Below, one piece after another: positions 1 through 6,974 of a stretch of 11,381 nucleotides of DNA. The position numbers and the translations under genes were made by a program. Source of the DNA: Gammaproteobacteria bacterium (GTDB lineage Bacteria > Pseudomonadota > Gammaproteobacteria > Pseudomonadales > GM7GCV1); the NCBI GenBank assembly GCA_030830945.1, contig JAURLY010000129.1, positions 1-11,381 of the forward strand, in the 5' to 3' direction. Position 1 is the first letter of the stretch. Every line of letters starts with the position of its first letter. The notes beneath the pieces were generated by a model. That model worked only from the letters and a program-made list of their open reading frames with translations. It did not search any database and had not been told where the DNA came from.

Positions 1-495
1 ATCTCCCGAAGACACACCCAGTCGGTTGGCCACCCCTGCGCCAAGGACTAAACCTTGCTGCGATTGCATCTCTTTCAGCAGATCTTCGCCCAACAGACGT
101 GAAAAACCCGAATTGGTCTGTGCCTGCTCAAGCTTGGGATCAAAGGCATATAACAACCCCGGCTCAACCTGGCCACGATGACGGAACAACACTTCCAGCT
201 CAGTAAACGGGCTTGCGGACAGCACCTGGGGATGCCCCAAGATGGTTTCCATATCTGTCTGCCAGTTCGGTCTTTCAGAAATGACCGACTGCGTCAGGCG
301 AACATGCGGCAAAAGCATCAGGATTCGCTCGCGCATTTCCCGGTCAAAGCCATTCATGACAGAAAGTACTGTGATCAACAAGCTGACACCCAACACCAGC
401 CCCAGTGCAGACACGAGGGTGATGAAATTAGCTAGCCTGCTGCGACGATGACCCAGGGTATATCGCAGTGCCAGTAGAACCTCTACAGACTTCAT
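1..495 (-). CDS. lolE: LolE, lipoprotein-releasing ABC transporter membrane subunit (5' part only)
   Basis: This is the N-terminal 165 residues of a LolC/LolE-family inner-membrane protein; the gene runs off the left edge with an open frame. The start ATG (495-493) overlaps the lolD stop in an ATGA, so the two are probably translationally coupled. The protein begins MKSVEVLLALRYTLGHRRSR, the cytoplasmic entry typical of the family. A first membrane helix follows at about residues 23-48, ending in the conserved LSVMNGFDRE. The rest visible here is the start of the MacB-like periplasmic domain. As known for the family, LolE pairs with LolC and two LolD to extract outer-membrane lipoproteins and pass them to LolA. 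I call it LolE rather than LolC because it is the third gene, as in the Escherichia coli order lolC-lolD-lolE; sequence alone separates the two poorly. Confidence 0.9.
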   Translation of the reverse strand, partial: MKSVEVLLALRYTLGHRRSRLANFITLVSALGLVLGVSLLITVLSVMNGFDREMRERILMLLPHVRLTQSVISERPNWQTDMETILGHPQVLSASPFTELEVLFRHRGQVEPGLLYAFDPKLEQAQTNSGFSRLLGEDLLKEMQSQQGLVLGAGVANRLGVSSGD

Positions 496-1190
496 GACGA
501 TTGCAGCCTGCCCTCAGTTAATTGCAATTGCCGATCCATATGATTGGCGATTTCCTGGTCATGTGTCACCACGACCAGCGCCGAGCCTGTCTGCTGGTTT
601 AACTGCTCAATCAGGTCAATCACACGCTTGGCATTGTCCCGATCCAGATTGCCGGTAGGTTCATCCATCAGCAAAACCCTGGGCTCACCTGCCAAAGCCC
701 TTGCAATGGCTACCCGCTGACGTTCACCACCAGACAGCTCTGCCGGCTTGTGCTCAAAACGAGCGGACATACCCACGCGATCGAGCACCGCCTTTGCTTG
801 CTCTGCAGCCTGTTTGCGAGACTGCCCTCTCAACCATAAAGGCATGGCGACATTCTCCAGAGCACTGAATTCAGGAAGCAAATGATGAAACTGAAACACA
901 AATCCCAGAGCCCGATTGCGCAGGTCGGCCCGCGCGGACTCGGACAAACCGTTGACCTTGGTGCCGGCAATCCAAACCTCGCCAGCATCTGGCTCATCCA
1001 ATGCCCCCAACAAGTTGAGCAAGGTGGTTTTTCCTGCCCCGCTTGCCCCCATGATTGCCAGACGCTCACCTTCAACAACGTTGAGGTCAACGCCACGAAG
1101 AATTTTCAGCTTCTCCGGCCCCAACTGGTAATTTCGCTCGAGTCCTTTGCAAACCAAGACCGCTTTGTTGTCAGAAAAAGTATAGTTCAT
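492..1190 (-). CDS. lolD: LolD, lipoprotein-releasing ABC transporter ATPase
   Basis: A 232-residue ABC ATPase of the MacB/LolD class that powers lipoprotein release from the inner membrane. Visible motifs in order: Walker A GASGAGKTT (48-56), Q-loop Q100 followed by FHHLLPEFSALENVAMPL, which is very characteristic of LolD, signature LSGGE (152-156), Walker B VLLMDEP (172-178) with the D-loop GNLD, and the switch histidine H210. All catalytic positions are intact and the length is normal for LolD (about 230). It lies 7 nt after the lolC stop and overlaps lolE by 4 nt, so the three genes form one operon. No strong Shine-Dalgarno is visible before the ATG (upstream is A-rich), so translation may depend on coupling to lolC. 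Identification is firm from motif content and context. Confidence 0.96.
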   Translation of the reverse strand: MNYTFSDNKAVLVCKGLERNYQLGPEKLKILRGVDLNVVEGERLAIMGASGAGKTTLLNLLGALDEPDAGEVWIAGTKVNGLSESARADLRNRALGFVFQFHHLLPEFSALENVAMPLWLRGQSRKQAAEQAKAVLDRVGMSARFEHKPAELSGGERQRVAIARALAGEPRVLLMDEPTGNLDRDNAKRVIDLIEQLNQQTGSALVVVTHDQEIANHMDRQLQLTEGRLQSS

Positions 1191-1197
1191 TTCGTTT

Positions 1198-2478
1198 TTA
1201 TTGCTTGTAAGTAAGGGCTTCCGTTGGCGGGATTTTTGATGCCTGCCACGCCGGAATAATCGTTGCGAACACAGTCAGCATCAGTGACACACCGACAACC
1301 CATAAAAAGTCACTCAGCAGCCACTGACTGGGTAAAAAGCTGACATAGAAAACGCTTGGATCAAATACCCTTGATCCGGATAACCGTTCAAAAAACATGA
1401 CCACATCAGAAAGGTAAACCGCTAACAAGGTTCCGATTGATGCCCCCATAAGTATCCCCGCCACACCCAGAGTCATACCCTGGACTACGAAGATACGCAT
1501 AACCGTTTTGGTATTGGCACCCAGGGTTCTCAATACCGCCATGTCGGATCGCTTGTCTGACACCATCATGACCAGCCCACTGACGATATTAAACGCCGCA
1601 ACAAACACAATAATAAGAAGCAGCAAACCGACGGTAACTTTTTCCATAGCCATGGCTTTAAACAGGCTTGCATAGGCACTGGACCAGCTTTTAATTTCCC
1701 AATTACTCGCCGAGTTACCCGCCAGAAATTGCTGGAACTGACTAGAGAACTCCCCCTCGGCCTGCTCATTAACCAGTTTCAGGCGGTAACCGATATCTGC
1801 CCCACTCTGGCGAAACAAGCGGTTGGCGTCCTCAATATTTATATAGGCGAGATCTGAATCCAATTGCGAGCCTGAATCAAACACCGCCACGACCCGAAAA
1901 TATTTTTCCCGAGGGTAAATCCCGGCAGGGGTGACCTGGACCTGGGGCAACAGAATGCTGATTTGATCGCCGGGCATAACCAGCAACTGGCGAGCTATGT
2001 AACCACCCAGAACAATTCCGAATTCACCCGGAATAAGTTCATCCAGACTGCCATAAAGCGTGGCACTGGAAAGCGGAACCACCGCCGAGTCGGCTACTGG
2101 CTCAATGCCTTTGAGGGTGACCGGCACCTGAACGCCACTACTGGCGACCAAAGCAAAACTCTCCAGCTGTGGAGAAGTAGCACTGACCAACTCATTTGCT
2201 TGCAAAAAAGCGAATACGTCACTCCGGGATAAAGCCAATTGCCCAACATTTGATGGAACAGAGGGCGTCAGGGTCAGTTGCGGGGAAACAAGCTGGAAAC
2301 GCTCTTTTATCTCGCGATTGAACCCGTTCATCACCGACAGGACGATAATCAGCGCGGCAACACCCAGCGCCATCCCAAAAACGGAAAATGCCGCCACCAC
2401 TGAGCCAAATCGATTTCGTTTGCGACCACGGGCGTATCGCAGGCCAACGGTGAATGGGACAGAGAGAATGGAGTTCAT
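1198..2478 (-). CDS. lolC: LolC, lipoprotein-releasing ABC transporter membrane subunit
   Basis: A 426-residue inner-membrane subunit of LolCDE, close to the usual family length (about 400-415). The short cytoplasmic start (GLRYARGRKRNRF) leads into a helix at about residues 26-50 ending LSVMNGFNRE. A long periplasmic MacB-like domain follows, then three C-terminal helices at about 282-306, 333-357 and 389-410. Between the first two of these lies SDMAVLRTLGA (about 311-321), the cytoplasmic coupling region that contacts LolD. The protein ends with the family-typical PPTEALTYKQ. It is the first gene of the visible operon and is followed by lolD and lolE. In E. coli LolC recruits LolA, but this specific role cannot be read from the sequence. 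No good Shine-Dalgarno precedes the ATG, although alignment with known LolC N-termini supports this start. Confidence 0.94.
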   Translation of the reverse strand: MNSILSVPFTVGLRYARGRKRNRFGSVVAAFSVFGMALGVAALIIVLSVMNGFNREIKERFQLVSPQLTLTPSVPSNVGQLALSRSDVFAFLQANELVSATSPQLESFALVASSGVQVPVTLKGIEPVADSAVVPLSSATLYGSLDELIPGEFGIVLGGYIARQLLVMPGDQISILLPQVQVTPAGIYPREKYFRVVAVFDSGSQLDSDLAYINIEDANRLFRQSGADIGYRLKLVNEQAEGEFSSQFQQFLAGNSASNWEIKSWSSAYASLFKAMAMEKVTVGLLLLIIVFVAAFNIVSGLVMMVSDKRSDMAVLRTLGANTKTVMRIFVVQGMTLGVAGILMGASIGTLLAVYLSDVVMFFERLSGSRVFDPSVFYVSFLPSQWLLSDFLWVVGVSLMLTVFATIIPAWQASKIPPTEALTYKQ

Positions 2479-2635
2479 TTTGATCGTGAAACAGTGCCCG
2501 TTTGTCGACTAGTCCCGCTTTGACGGGGTAATAAATCACTTATTTGAAAATTGCCCCATGGAAACCCGTTCCAAAAGCAGGGAGCCCTTCTTTCGAGGTG
2601 ATAGCTTAACAGCAACTCGTTTAGGAGTATCCGTC
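2479..2635. other. Intergenic region between divergent lolC and the small secreted-protein gene
   Basis: This 157-bp gap must hold the promoter of the lolCDE operon (leftward) and of the small gene (rightward). The only promoter-like match I see is for the rightward gene: TTGACG at 2520-2525 with an AT-rich tract starting about 15-17 nt later (around 2541-2548). The -10 match is poor, so this is weak. The same stretch contains a short CCCG/CGGG inverted repeat (2515-2518 with 2525-2528), too small to call a terminator. I see no recognisable operator or riboswitch. Confidence 0.4.
2623..2627 (+). promoter_or_regulatory. Shine-Dalgarno AGGAG for the small secreted-protein gene
   Basis: AGGAG sits 8 nt before the ATG at 2636. 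This selects 2636 over the in-frame upstream ATG at 2558, which has no comparable site and would bury the signal peptide behind a polar 26-residue extension. Confidence 0.75.
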
Positions 2636-2946
2636 ATGAGAACCCGAATCCTTCGAAAACTTCTTCTTTGCACACTCTTGGCGCCAGCAATGTTTACCAC
2701 CCAGGTTCTGGCGGAAGATCTTAAAATAGCCATTGGAGAACAGGGTGACCGTTCAATGTCCATTCCCGAGCGCGGCCTGACTCAACAGGAAGTCTCCGAG
2801 ACATTTGGCAGCCCCCAGCGAATGACCCAGATGGTGGGCAAGCTCCCATTAGCACTTGGCACTATGAAATGTTTTCCGTTTATTTCGAAGATGATCAGGT
2901 AATCCACGCTGTTAGACGCCACCGCAGTCTTTATAGCTCTTTATAG
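2636..2946 (+). pseudogene. Small secreted (periplasmic) protein, interrupted by a one-base frameshift
   Basis: The reading frame from ATG 2636 encodes a clear signal peptide (MRTRILRKLL, hydrophobic core, likely cut after TTQVLA) and a mature start EDLKIAIGEQ. A motif follows, SIPERGLTQQEVSETFGSPQ, that I recognise from a family of about 100-residue gammaproteobacterial periplasmic proteins of unknown function. As read, the frame ends at TAA 2900-2902 with an unrelated tail. The frame one base back, from 2848, reads ISTWHYEMFSVYFEDDQVIH, exactly the W-Y-F-VYFE-VIH continuation such proteins have, and stops at TAG 2944-2946. One C inserted in 2843-2847 would restore GKPPISTWHY. So this is a single-base deletion in nature or a sequence error. 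No slippery heptamer is visible. Some annotations call relatives phosphodiesterases, which I would not trust. The gene converges on the TgpA gene, 23 nt away. Confidence 0.8.
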
Positions 2947-2949
2947 CTC
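2930..2949. repeat. 10-bp perfect tandem duplication (TTTATAGCTC x2)
   Basis: TTTATAGCTC occurs at 2930-2939 and again directly at 2940-2949. It covers the last codons and stop of the frameshifted small gene. With a single copy the restored frame would run LYSSIVV and stop at a TGA; with two copies it ends LYSSL then TAG. The pattern fits a replication-slippage duplication. Confidence 0.85.
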
Positions 2950-2969
2950 TATTGTAGTCTGACGTCTGA

Positions 2970-5024
2970 TTAGCTCTTCTTTTTCAAAAGCGCGTTGATC
3001 TTTTGACGGTTATCCACTCCGGCATAAAAGTGCTGCTCAAATAGCTGGCAAAGCGCATCAATCCGGGAATCGTGATTTGGGTTCTGCCCGCGGCTTTGCT
3101 CAGCCAATCTGGAAGGCGTAAACCCAGGTTCCAAATCAACGCCGGCCTTTAGTAATTCCGAACGAAACTGATCAAATTGCCGTTGTGTCCTTGGCCGTTT
3201 GCGCTCCTCTGAAATCCACCAGAGATTAAATCCGATAGCTCCCATAATTAACACGGCAAGCACAGAAAGTATGATCATTAGCCGCTTAATCGATAAATCA
3301 CCAAAAAGCCCTTGCCACAGATCAAACTGTTGTTCGTTGTCGTAGCCCAAAATCCAGCTCACCCAGAGATAGTTGACGCTGTCCATGCGTAAACGTAGCC
3401 AATTCAGCCAATTAATGTCCTGCATGCGTGCAAGTGAGAAAACATCATCTGCCAGAAAATCCGGATCTTCTTTAAGTATCTCCCTGGCACCCATCTCAAT
3501 TCGTTCAGGCGAAACAGCTGTCGTTGGGTCTGCATGCACCCATCCTCGACCCTCAACCCAGTATTCGGCCCAGGCATGGGCATCGTACTGATACACCATC
3601 AGGTAATTGCCATCAGCGTTTAGCTCACCTCCCTGATAACCCGAGACAATGCGGGCGGGAACGCCCGCAGCTCGCAACAGGAATACGGTTGCCTGGGCAA
3701 AGTGTTCGCAGAAACCGCGCGTTCGATCAAACATAAACTCATCAATGGAGTCCGTACCAAAGGCACCCGGATTTAGCGTATAGGTATGCTCAGAGCGGAA
3801 TAAGCTAAAAAGGCGGCTCACTAACTGGTCTGGTGACAATCCCTGGGATGCCCAGCTCTCAGCAAGCTCCCGTGTACGAGGATTAAACTCATCGGGCAGG
3901 TGAAGATTACGATAGCGATCCCGGTAATCGAGTACGTCGCCAGTCATCCGGTAATCCGGATAACTGGTGACACTGTATTTCACCCGCTGTGTAATCGGTT
4001 GCCGACTGACGAGCCTCAGTCCCTTGGTCATGCCCAATCCATTTTCCTGGCTGGTGGGTGCCGCTAGCGCGAACAACCAATGCTGACTGGTTGGCTCCTG
4101 GTACACATCGTCTTCCAGCGGCTGCCCTTCGTAGAGAATTTCGTCCAGCCACTCTGGAGCTGGCCGATTTGAACCAGGAAAATGAGTTCGACCACCGTCC
4201 TGAATGGTCATGAAATTCTCGCGATTGGTCCACGCCTGCCCGTCGTAGTCACTTAACACCAGGGCCCGCCAATACAGGCTCCGTCTGGGCGGAACTTCGT
4301 CTTCAAAACCGACACGAAATGCCAATTTGCTGGAACGCGCCAACTCGCCAATAGAGCCGGGGCTCATGGTGTCCGAGATCCCACTAACGGCCTGATCTTC
4401 TGATACAGGAACAACCCAAAACGAAGGAACTCGCGGAGCAAAAAGGAAGATGATGATGGTTAGTGGAATGGATACCAGGGCAATCCAGCCAACGCTTTTT
4501 AACGGAAACAGCGAAAATGATTTGAACGAATACTGTTGCCAGGGATCTCGTTCTGCCATGTTTTGTGCCGTCAACGTCAGGATGATCGACAAAACTGCGA
4601 GCAAAAAGTGGAAAACGGTTTGTTCATAGATCAGCTGAATCGCGGCAATAAAATAACAGAGATAAAGCACGGTACGTGCCTCACGAATGACCCGCATTTC
4701 CAGAAACTTCAGTGCACAGCAAATAATTAACAATGTGCTCATGGGCTCAAGCCCTATGGGGGGGTACCACTGCCAGAGGACGAACGCCGAGGCGAGCACT
4801 GCCAGACCAGCAGTAACTTTACGCGATAGCTGCGCGCCTCCTTTCCATAAAACCCGCAAACGCCAACTGATGGGGACAAGACAAAAAATGGCGACCCAAA
4901 TGGGCACATAAAACCAGATAGGCAGACAAGTTACGGATAGCGCCAACACCAACCAGCCTTGCTGTAACCGGGAAAGCTGTAGCTTCTCTGTCTTTGGTGA
5001 AGAAGTAAATTTTTGGTTAACCAT
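2970..5024 (-). CDS. tgpA: TgpA-type inner-membrane transglutaminase-like protein (DUF3488 / transglutaminase core / DUF4129)
   Basis: A 684-residue membrane protein with the architecture of Pseudomonas TgpA. The N-terminal 190 residues hold about six hydrophobic helices (DUF3488 region). A large periplasmic part follows with a transglutaminase-like core: Cys439 in RGFCEHFA, His483 in DAHAWAE, Asp499 in HADPTT. The Cys-His and Cys-Asp spacings of 44 and 60 match the triad I recall for P. aeruginosa TgpA. A last helix at about 580-602 leads to a cytoplasmic DUF4129-like tail. Family knowledge: TgpA is a periplasmic-facing enzyme important for viability, with an uncertain natural substrate. The start is ATG 5024, preceded by GGAAGG at 8 nt, and overlaps the DUF58 gene by 8 nt; an open frame extends 16 codons further up to 5072 but lacks such support. 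It is the last gene of a four-gene operon with no clear terminator after it. Confidence 0.9.
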   Translation of the reverse strand: MVNQKFTSSPKTEKLQLSRLQQGWLVLALSVTCLPIWFYVPIWVAIFCLVPISWRLRVLWKGGAQLSRKVTAGLAVLASAFVLWQWYPPIGLEPMSTLLIICCALKFLEMRVIREARTVLYLCYFIAAIQLIYEQTVFHFLLAVLSIILTLTAQNMAERDPWQQYSFKSFSLFPLKSVGWIALVSIPLTIIIFLFAPRVPSFWVVPVSEDQAVSGISDTMSPGSIGELARSSKLAFRVGFEDEVPPRRSLYWRALVLSDYDGQAWTNRENFMTIQDGGRTHFPGSNRPAPEWLDEILYEGQPLEDDVYQEPTSQHWLFALAAPTSQENGLGMTKGLRLVSRQPITQRVKYSVTSYPDYRMTGDVLDYRDRYRNLHLPDEFNPRTRELAESWASQGLSPDQLVSRLFSLFRSEHTYTLNPGAFGTDSIDEFMFDRTRGFCEHFAQATVFLLRAAGVPARIVSGYQGGELNADGNYLMVYQYDAHAWAEYWVEGRGWVHADPTTAVSPERIEMGAREILKEDPDFLADDVFSLARMQDINWLNWLRLRMDSVNYLWVSWILGYDNEQQFDLWQGLFGDLSIKRLMIILSVLAVLIMGAIGFNLWWISEERKRPRTQRQFDQFRSELLKAGVDLEPGFTPSRLAEQSRGQNPNHDSRIDALCQLFEQHFYAGVDNRQKINALLKKKS

Positions 5025-6003
5025 CTTCGTCACCTTCCGGGTTTTCATCCAACCCATAAATGGCCAATGCACTCAGTAAACGGTGCATATGCATCTCGCC
5101 CTGTGCCGGGGGAAAGACTTGGCCAGGCAGACGCAACCCATAGTGCTGGCCTAGCTCTTCCATCTCAATAATTTTTGCGCAGAGCGCGCTTAGACGCTGC
5201 TCCGTTCCCAGACCGGCATAGTTTTCCCAGTCCAGCCACTCAGGGTTAAGGGTTTGGGCTTCGAAGGTTTTCTCCAGCAACCCGCGCCCAGCTGAATATT
5301 GTTTCCAGGCGATGCGCTGGGGCGAAACACCAGGTTGCCATTCGGACAGGCCACCAAAATCATCGATACCGCGCTTGTGGCTTTGCCCTTCACCGCCTTC
5401 CGACTGTTCTCCGGCAGTAGGTTCCGCCGGCATCGGCTTGGGGTATACCAAGGCATTCAACTGTAATCTCGGCCAACTCCAGGCACGCAGTATTCCTAGC
5501 GGATAAGTGGTTTCCACCCGTAATCTTCCCGGGTTTAACCAGCCCCTGCGCTGGGTTTGCAGGCGAACTTCGGTTTGTACCGTACTTTTGGCGGGGACAT
5601 CCAAACTGACGGGGTTTGCATCCGTCCACTGCAGGACAATACCAAGCCGGTCATGCTTGGTTGGATTTTCGACATTTAGGTGAATTGTAAGTTTATCGCC
5701 CGCAAATGCTCGGTCACAGCCAGTAACCGAAATTTCAAGACCTGAGAGATTGGCGTGCGTTCGAAAAATGGTACTGACAAAAATTGCCAGCATAAAGAAT
5801 GTAAGTGCGAGAACCAGATTGTTTTCGTAATTGGTGCCTGCCAGCCACATCATGATGGTGACCACCAAAAAGCCGACAAACTGCATTGAAGGGAAAATAT
5901 AGAGGTTATGCTGGGAAAAAACTTCCCGAACGGTCTCTGGCTGGCGTCGCTCCAGCCATTTTTCCAGACGTTCCCTAAAAGATTGTCGAGCCGAAGAAAT
6001 CAT
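5017..6003 (-). CDS. DUF58 family membrane protein, partner of MoxR and TgpA
   Basis: A 328-residue protein with two hydrophobic helices near the N-terminus (about 36-55 and 62-80), preceded by a basic cytoplasmic segment and followed by a beta-rich domain. Family hallmarks are the TYPLGILRAWSW stretch (166-177), LVYPKP (185-190), and the DUF58 core around residues 212-247, with GIDDFGGLSEWQPGVSPQRI, then AWK and LLEKTFE. DUF58 proteins are almost always encoded beside a MoxR ATPase; biochemical function is unknown, and some members carry a VWA-like fold. The gene begins 19 nt after the moxR stop and its end overlaps tgpA by 8 nt, so it is in the same transcript. Residues 191-211 form an acidic, Gly/Glu-rich linker before the core. 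This corresponds in position to PA2874 of P. aeruginosa as I recall it. Confidence 0.9.
   Translation of the reverse strand: MISSARQSFRERLEKWLERRQPETVREVFSQHNLYIFPSMQFVGFLVVTIMMWLAGTNYENNLVLALTFFMLAIFVSTIFRTHANLSGLEISVTGCDRAFAGDKLTIHLNVENPTKHDRLGIVLQWTDANPVSLDVPAKSTVQTEVRLQTQRRGWLNPGRLRVETTYPLGILRAWSWPRLQLNALVYPKPMPAEPTAGEQSEGGEGQSHKRGIDDFGGLSEWQPGVSPQRIAWKQYSAGRGLLEKTFEAQTLNPEWLDWENYAGLGTEQRLSALCAKIIEMEELGQHYGLRLPGQVFPPAQGEMHMHRLLSALAIYGLDENPEGDEDG
5033..5038 (-). promoter_or_regulatory. Shine-Dalgarno GGAAGG that sets the tgpA start at 5024
   Basis: On the minus strand GGAAGG lies 8 nt before ATG 5024-5022, inside the last codons of the DUF58 gene. This favours the 684-residue product and coupled translation. 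Confidence 0.7.
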
Positions 6004-6022
6004 CTCTTACTCGTGCCATGTA

Positions 6023-6943
6023 TCAAGAAGCCAAAATATCAATGGTTTCAACCCATTGCTCTATTTCAACCACGCTGGTTTGGCCACCGCTAGTACGACT
6101 GTTTAATCGGTGGCTAAAAACGGGGGCAACAACGGCTTGCACATCGTCCGGGCTCAAGTAGTCACGGCCCTCTAGCATCGCCCAGGCTTTGGATGCCTGC
6201 ATCAGAGCGAGCCCGCCCCGGGGAGAAATACCGTGCACGAAAAGGCCACTTTCCCTAGTCGCCTTTATCAATCGTTGTAAATAATCCATGACCACATCGG
6301 AGGCTTTTACCTGACTAACTGCTTCCTGCAAGGTCAACAAATGTTCAGCTAAAAGTACTTGCTCAATTTCCGAAATATTCTCACGGGGATTTCGCCCTTC
6401 AAGAATTTCTCGCTCTGCGGCTGCATCGGGGTAACCGAGTGATATCCTCATCAAAAAACGGTCTAGCTGAGATTCAGGTAGCGGGAAGGTCCCGGCAAGG
6501 CTATGGGGGTTCTGCGTTGCGATAACGAAAAACGGCTCAGGTAGCTTGCGCGATTCACCATCTACCGACACCTGCCTTTCTTCCATAGCCTCCAACAAGG
6601 CGGATTGAGTCTTGGGGCTACAGCGGTTGATTTCATCAGCCAGGAGGAATTGGCAGAATATTGGCCCTTCCTGAAACTGGAATTTACCTGACTCTTTATC
6701 AAACATGGAAAATCCAGTCAGATCAGCGGGCAACATATCGCTGGTAAACTGAACCCGTTTGTAATCAAGGCCGGTCACTCGGCCAAGTGCTTGCGCCAGG
6801 GTTGTCTTGCCCAAACCGGGCAAATCTTCTATGAGCAGATGTCCTCGGGCGACCATACAAGCCACTGCGAGTCGAACTGCGTGATTTTTCCCCAGCAATA
6901 CGCGGCTTACCTGTTCAACAGCCGCTTCTAATTGATTTGGCAT
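6023..6943 (-). CDS. MoxR-family AAA+ ATPase
   Basis: A 306-residue AAA+ ATPase. Motifs: Walker A in LPGLGKTT (41-48), the MoxR-typical SDMLPADLTG (68-77), Walker B FLLADEINR (99-107), NTQ-type sensor 1 IATQNP (141-146), and ESQLDRFL (157-164) carrying the arginine-finger region; the C-terminal lid contains the ISPRGGLALMQASKAWA stretch. MoxR ATPases are thought to act as chaperones that assemble or activate partner complexes, usually alongside DUF58 or VWA proteins. Here the partners are probably the next two genes. I place the start at ATG 6943, which has GGATGGAG just upstream; an in-frame TTG at 6955 would add only four residues (MDGV). The gap to the preceding AsmA-like gene is 31 nt and AT-rich, with no obvious terminator, so cotranscription is likely. 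Confidence 0.93.
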   Translation of the reverse strand: MPNQLEAAVEQVSRVLLGKNHAVRLAVACMVARGHLLIEDLPGLGKTTLAQALGRVTGLDYKRVQFTSDMLPADLTGFSMFDKESGKFQFQEGPIFCQFLLADEINRCSPKTQSALLEAMEERQVSVDGESRKLPEPFFVIATQNPHSLAGTFPLPESQLDRFLMRISLGYPDAAAEREILEGRNPRENISEIEQVLLAEHLLTLQEAVSQVKASDVVMDYLQRLIKATRESGLFVHGISPRGGLALMQASKAWAMLEGRDYLSPDDVQAVVAPVFSHRLNSRTSGGQTSVVEIEQWVETIDILAS

Positions 6944-6974
6944 TACTCCATCCAATAATTATTTTTTGTTTTTG

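Noticed and set aside
882..1214. Plus-strand 110-residue open frame opposite lolD
   Set aside because: It lies antisense to a motif-complete ATPase gene, has no ribosome-binding site, and its composition looks like a shadow frame. Other plus-strand frames opposite lolC, tgpA, DUF58 and the ABC genes were dropped for the same reason.
2511..2530. Possible terminator at the CCCG/CGGG repeat upstream of lolC
   Set aside because: The stem is only 4 bp with no T tract, and it sits between divergent genes where a terminator is not expected.
2558..2635. Upstream in-frame ATG extending the small secreted protein by 26 residues
   Set aside because: The extension is polar and would hide an otherwise textbook signal peptide, and AGGAG sits at the right distance from ATG 2636.
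2837..2850. Programmed -1 ribosomal frameshifting in the small gene
   Set aside because: The second frame is at -1, but there is no X XXY YYZ slippery heptamer and no evident downstream structure. A lost C in a C-rich run explains it more simply.
5025..5072. Longer TgpA with 16 extra N-terminal residues
   Set aside because: The extra codons overlap the DUF58 gene and have no supporting ribosome-binding site, whereas ATG 5024 has GGAAGG at 8 nt.
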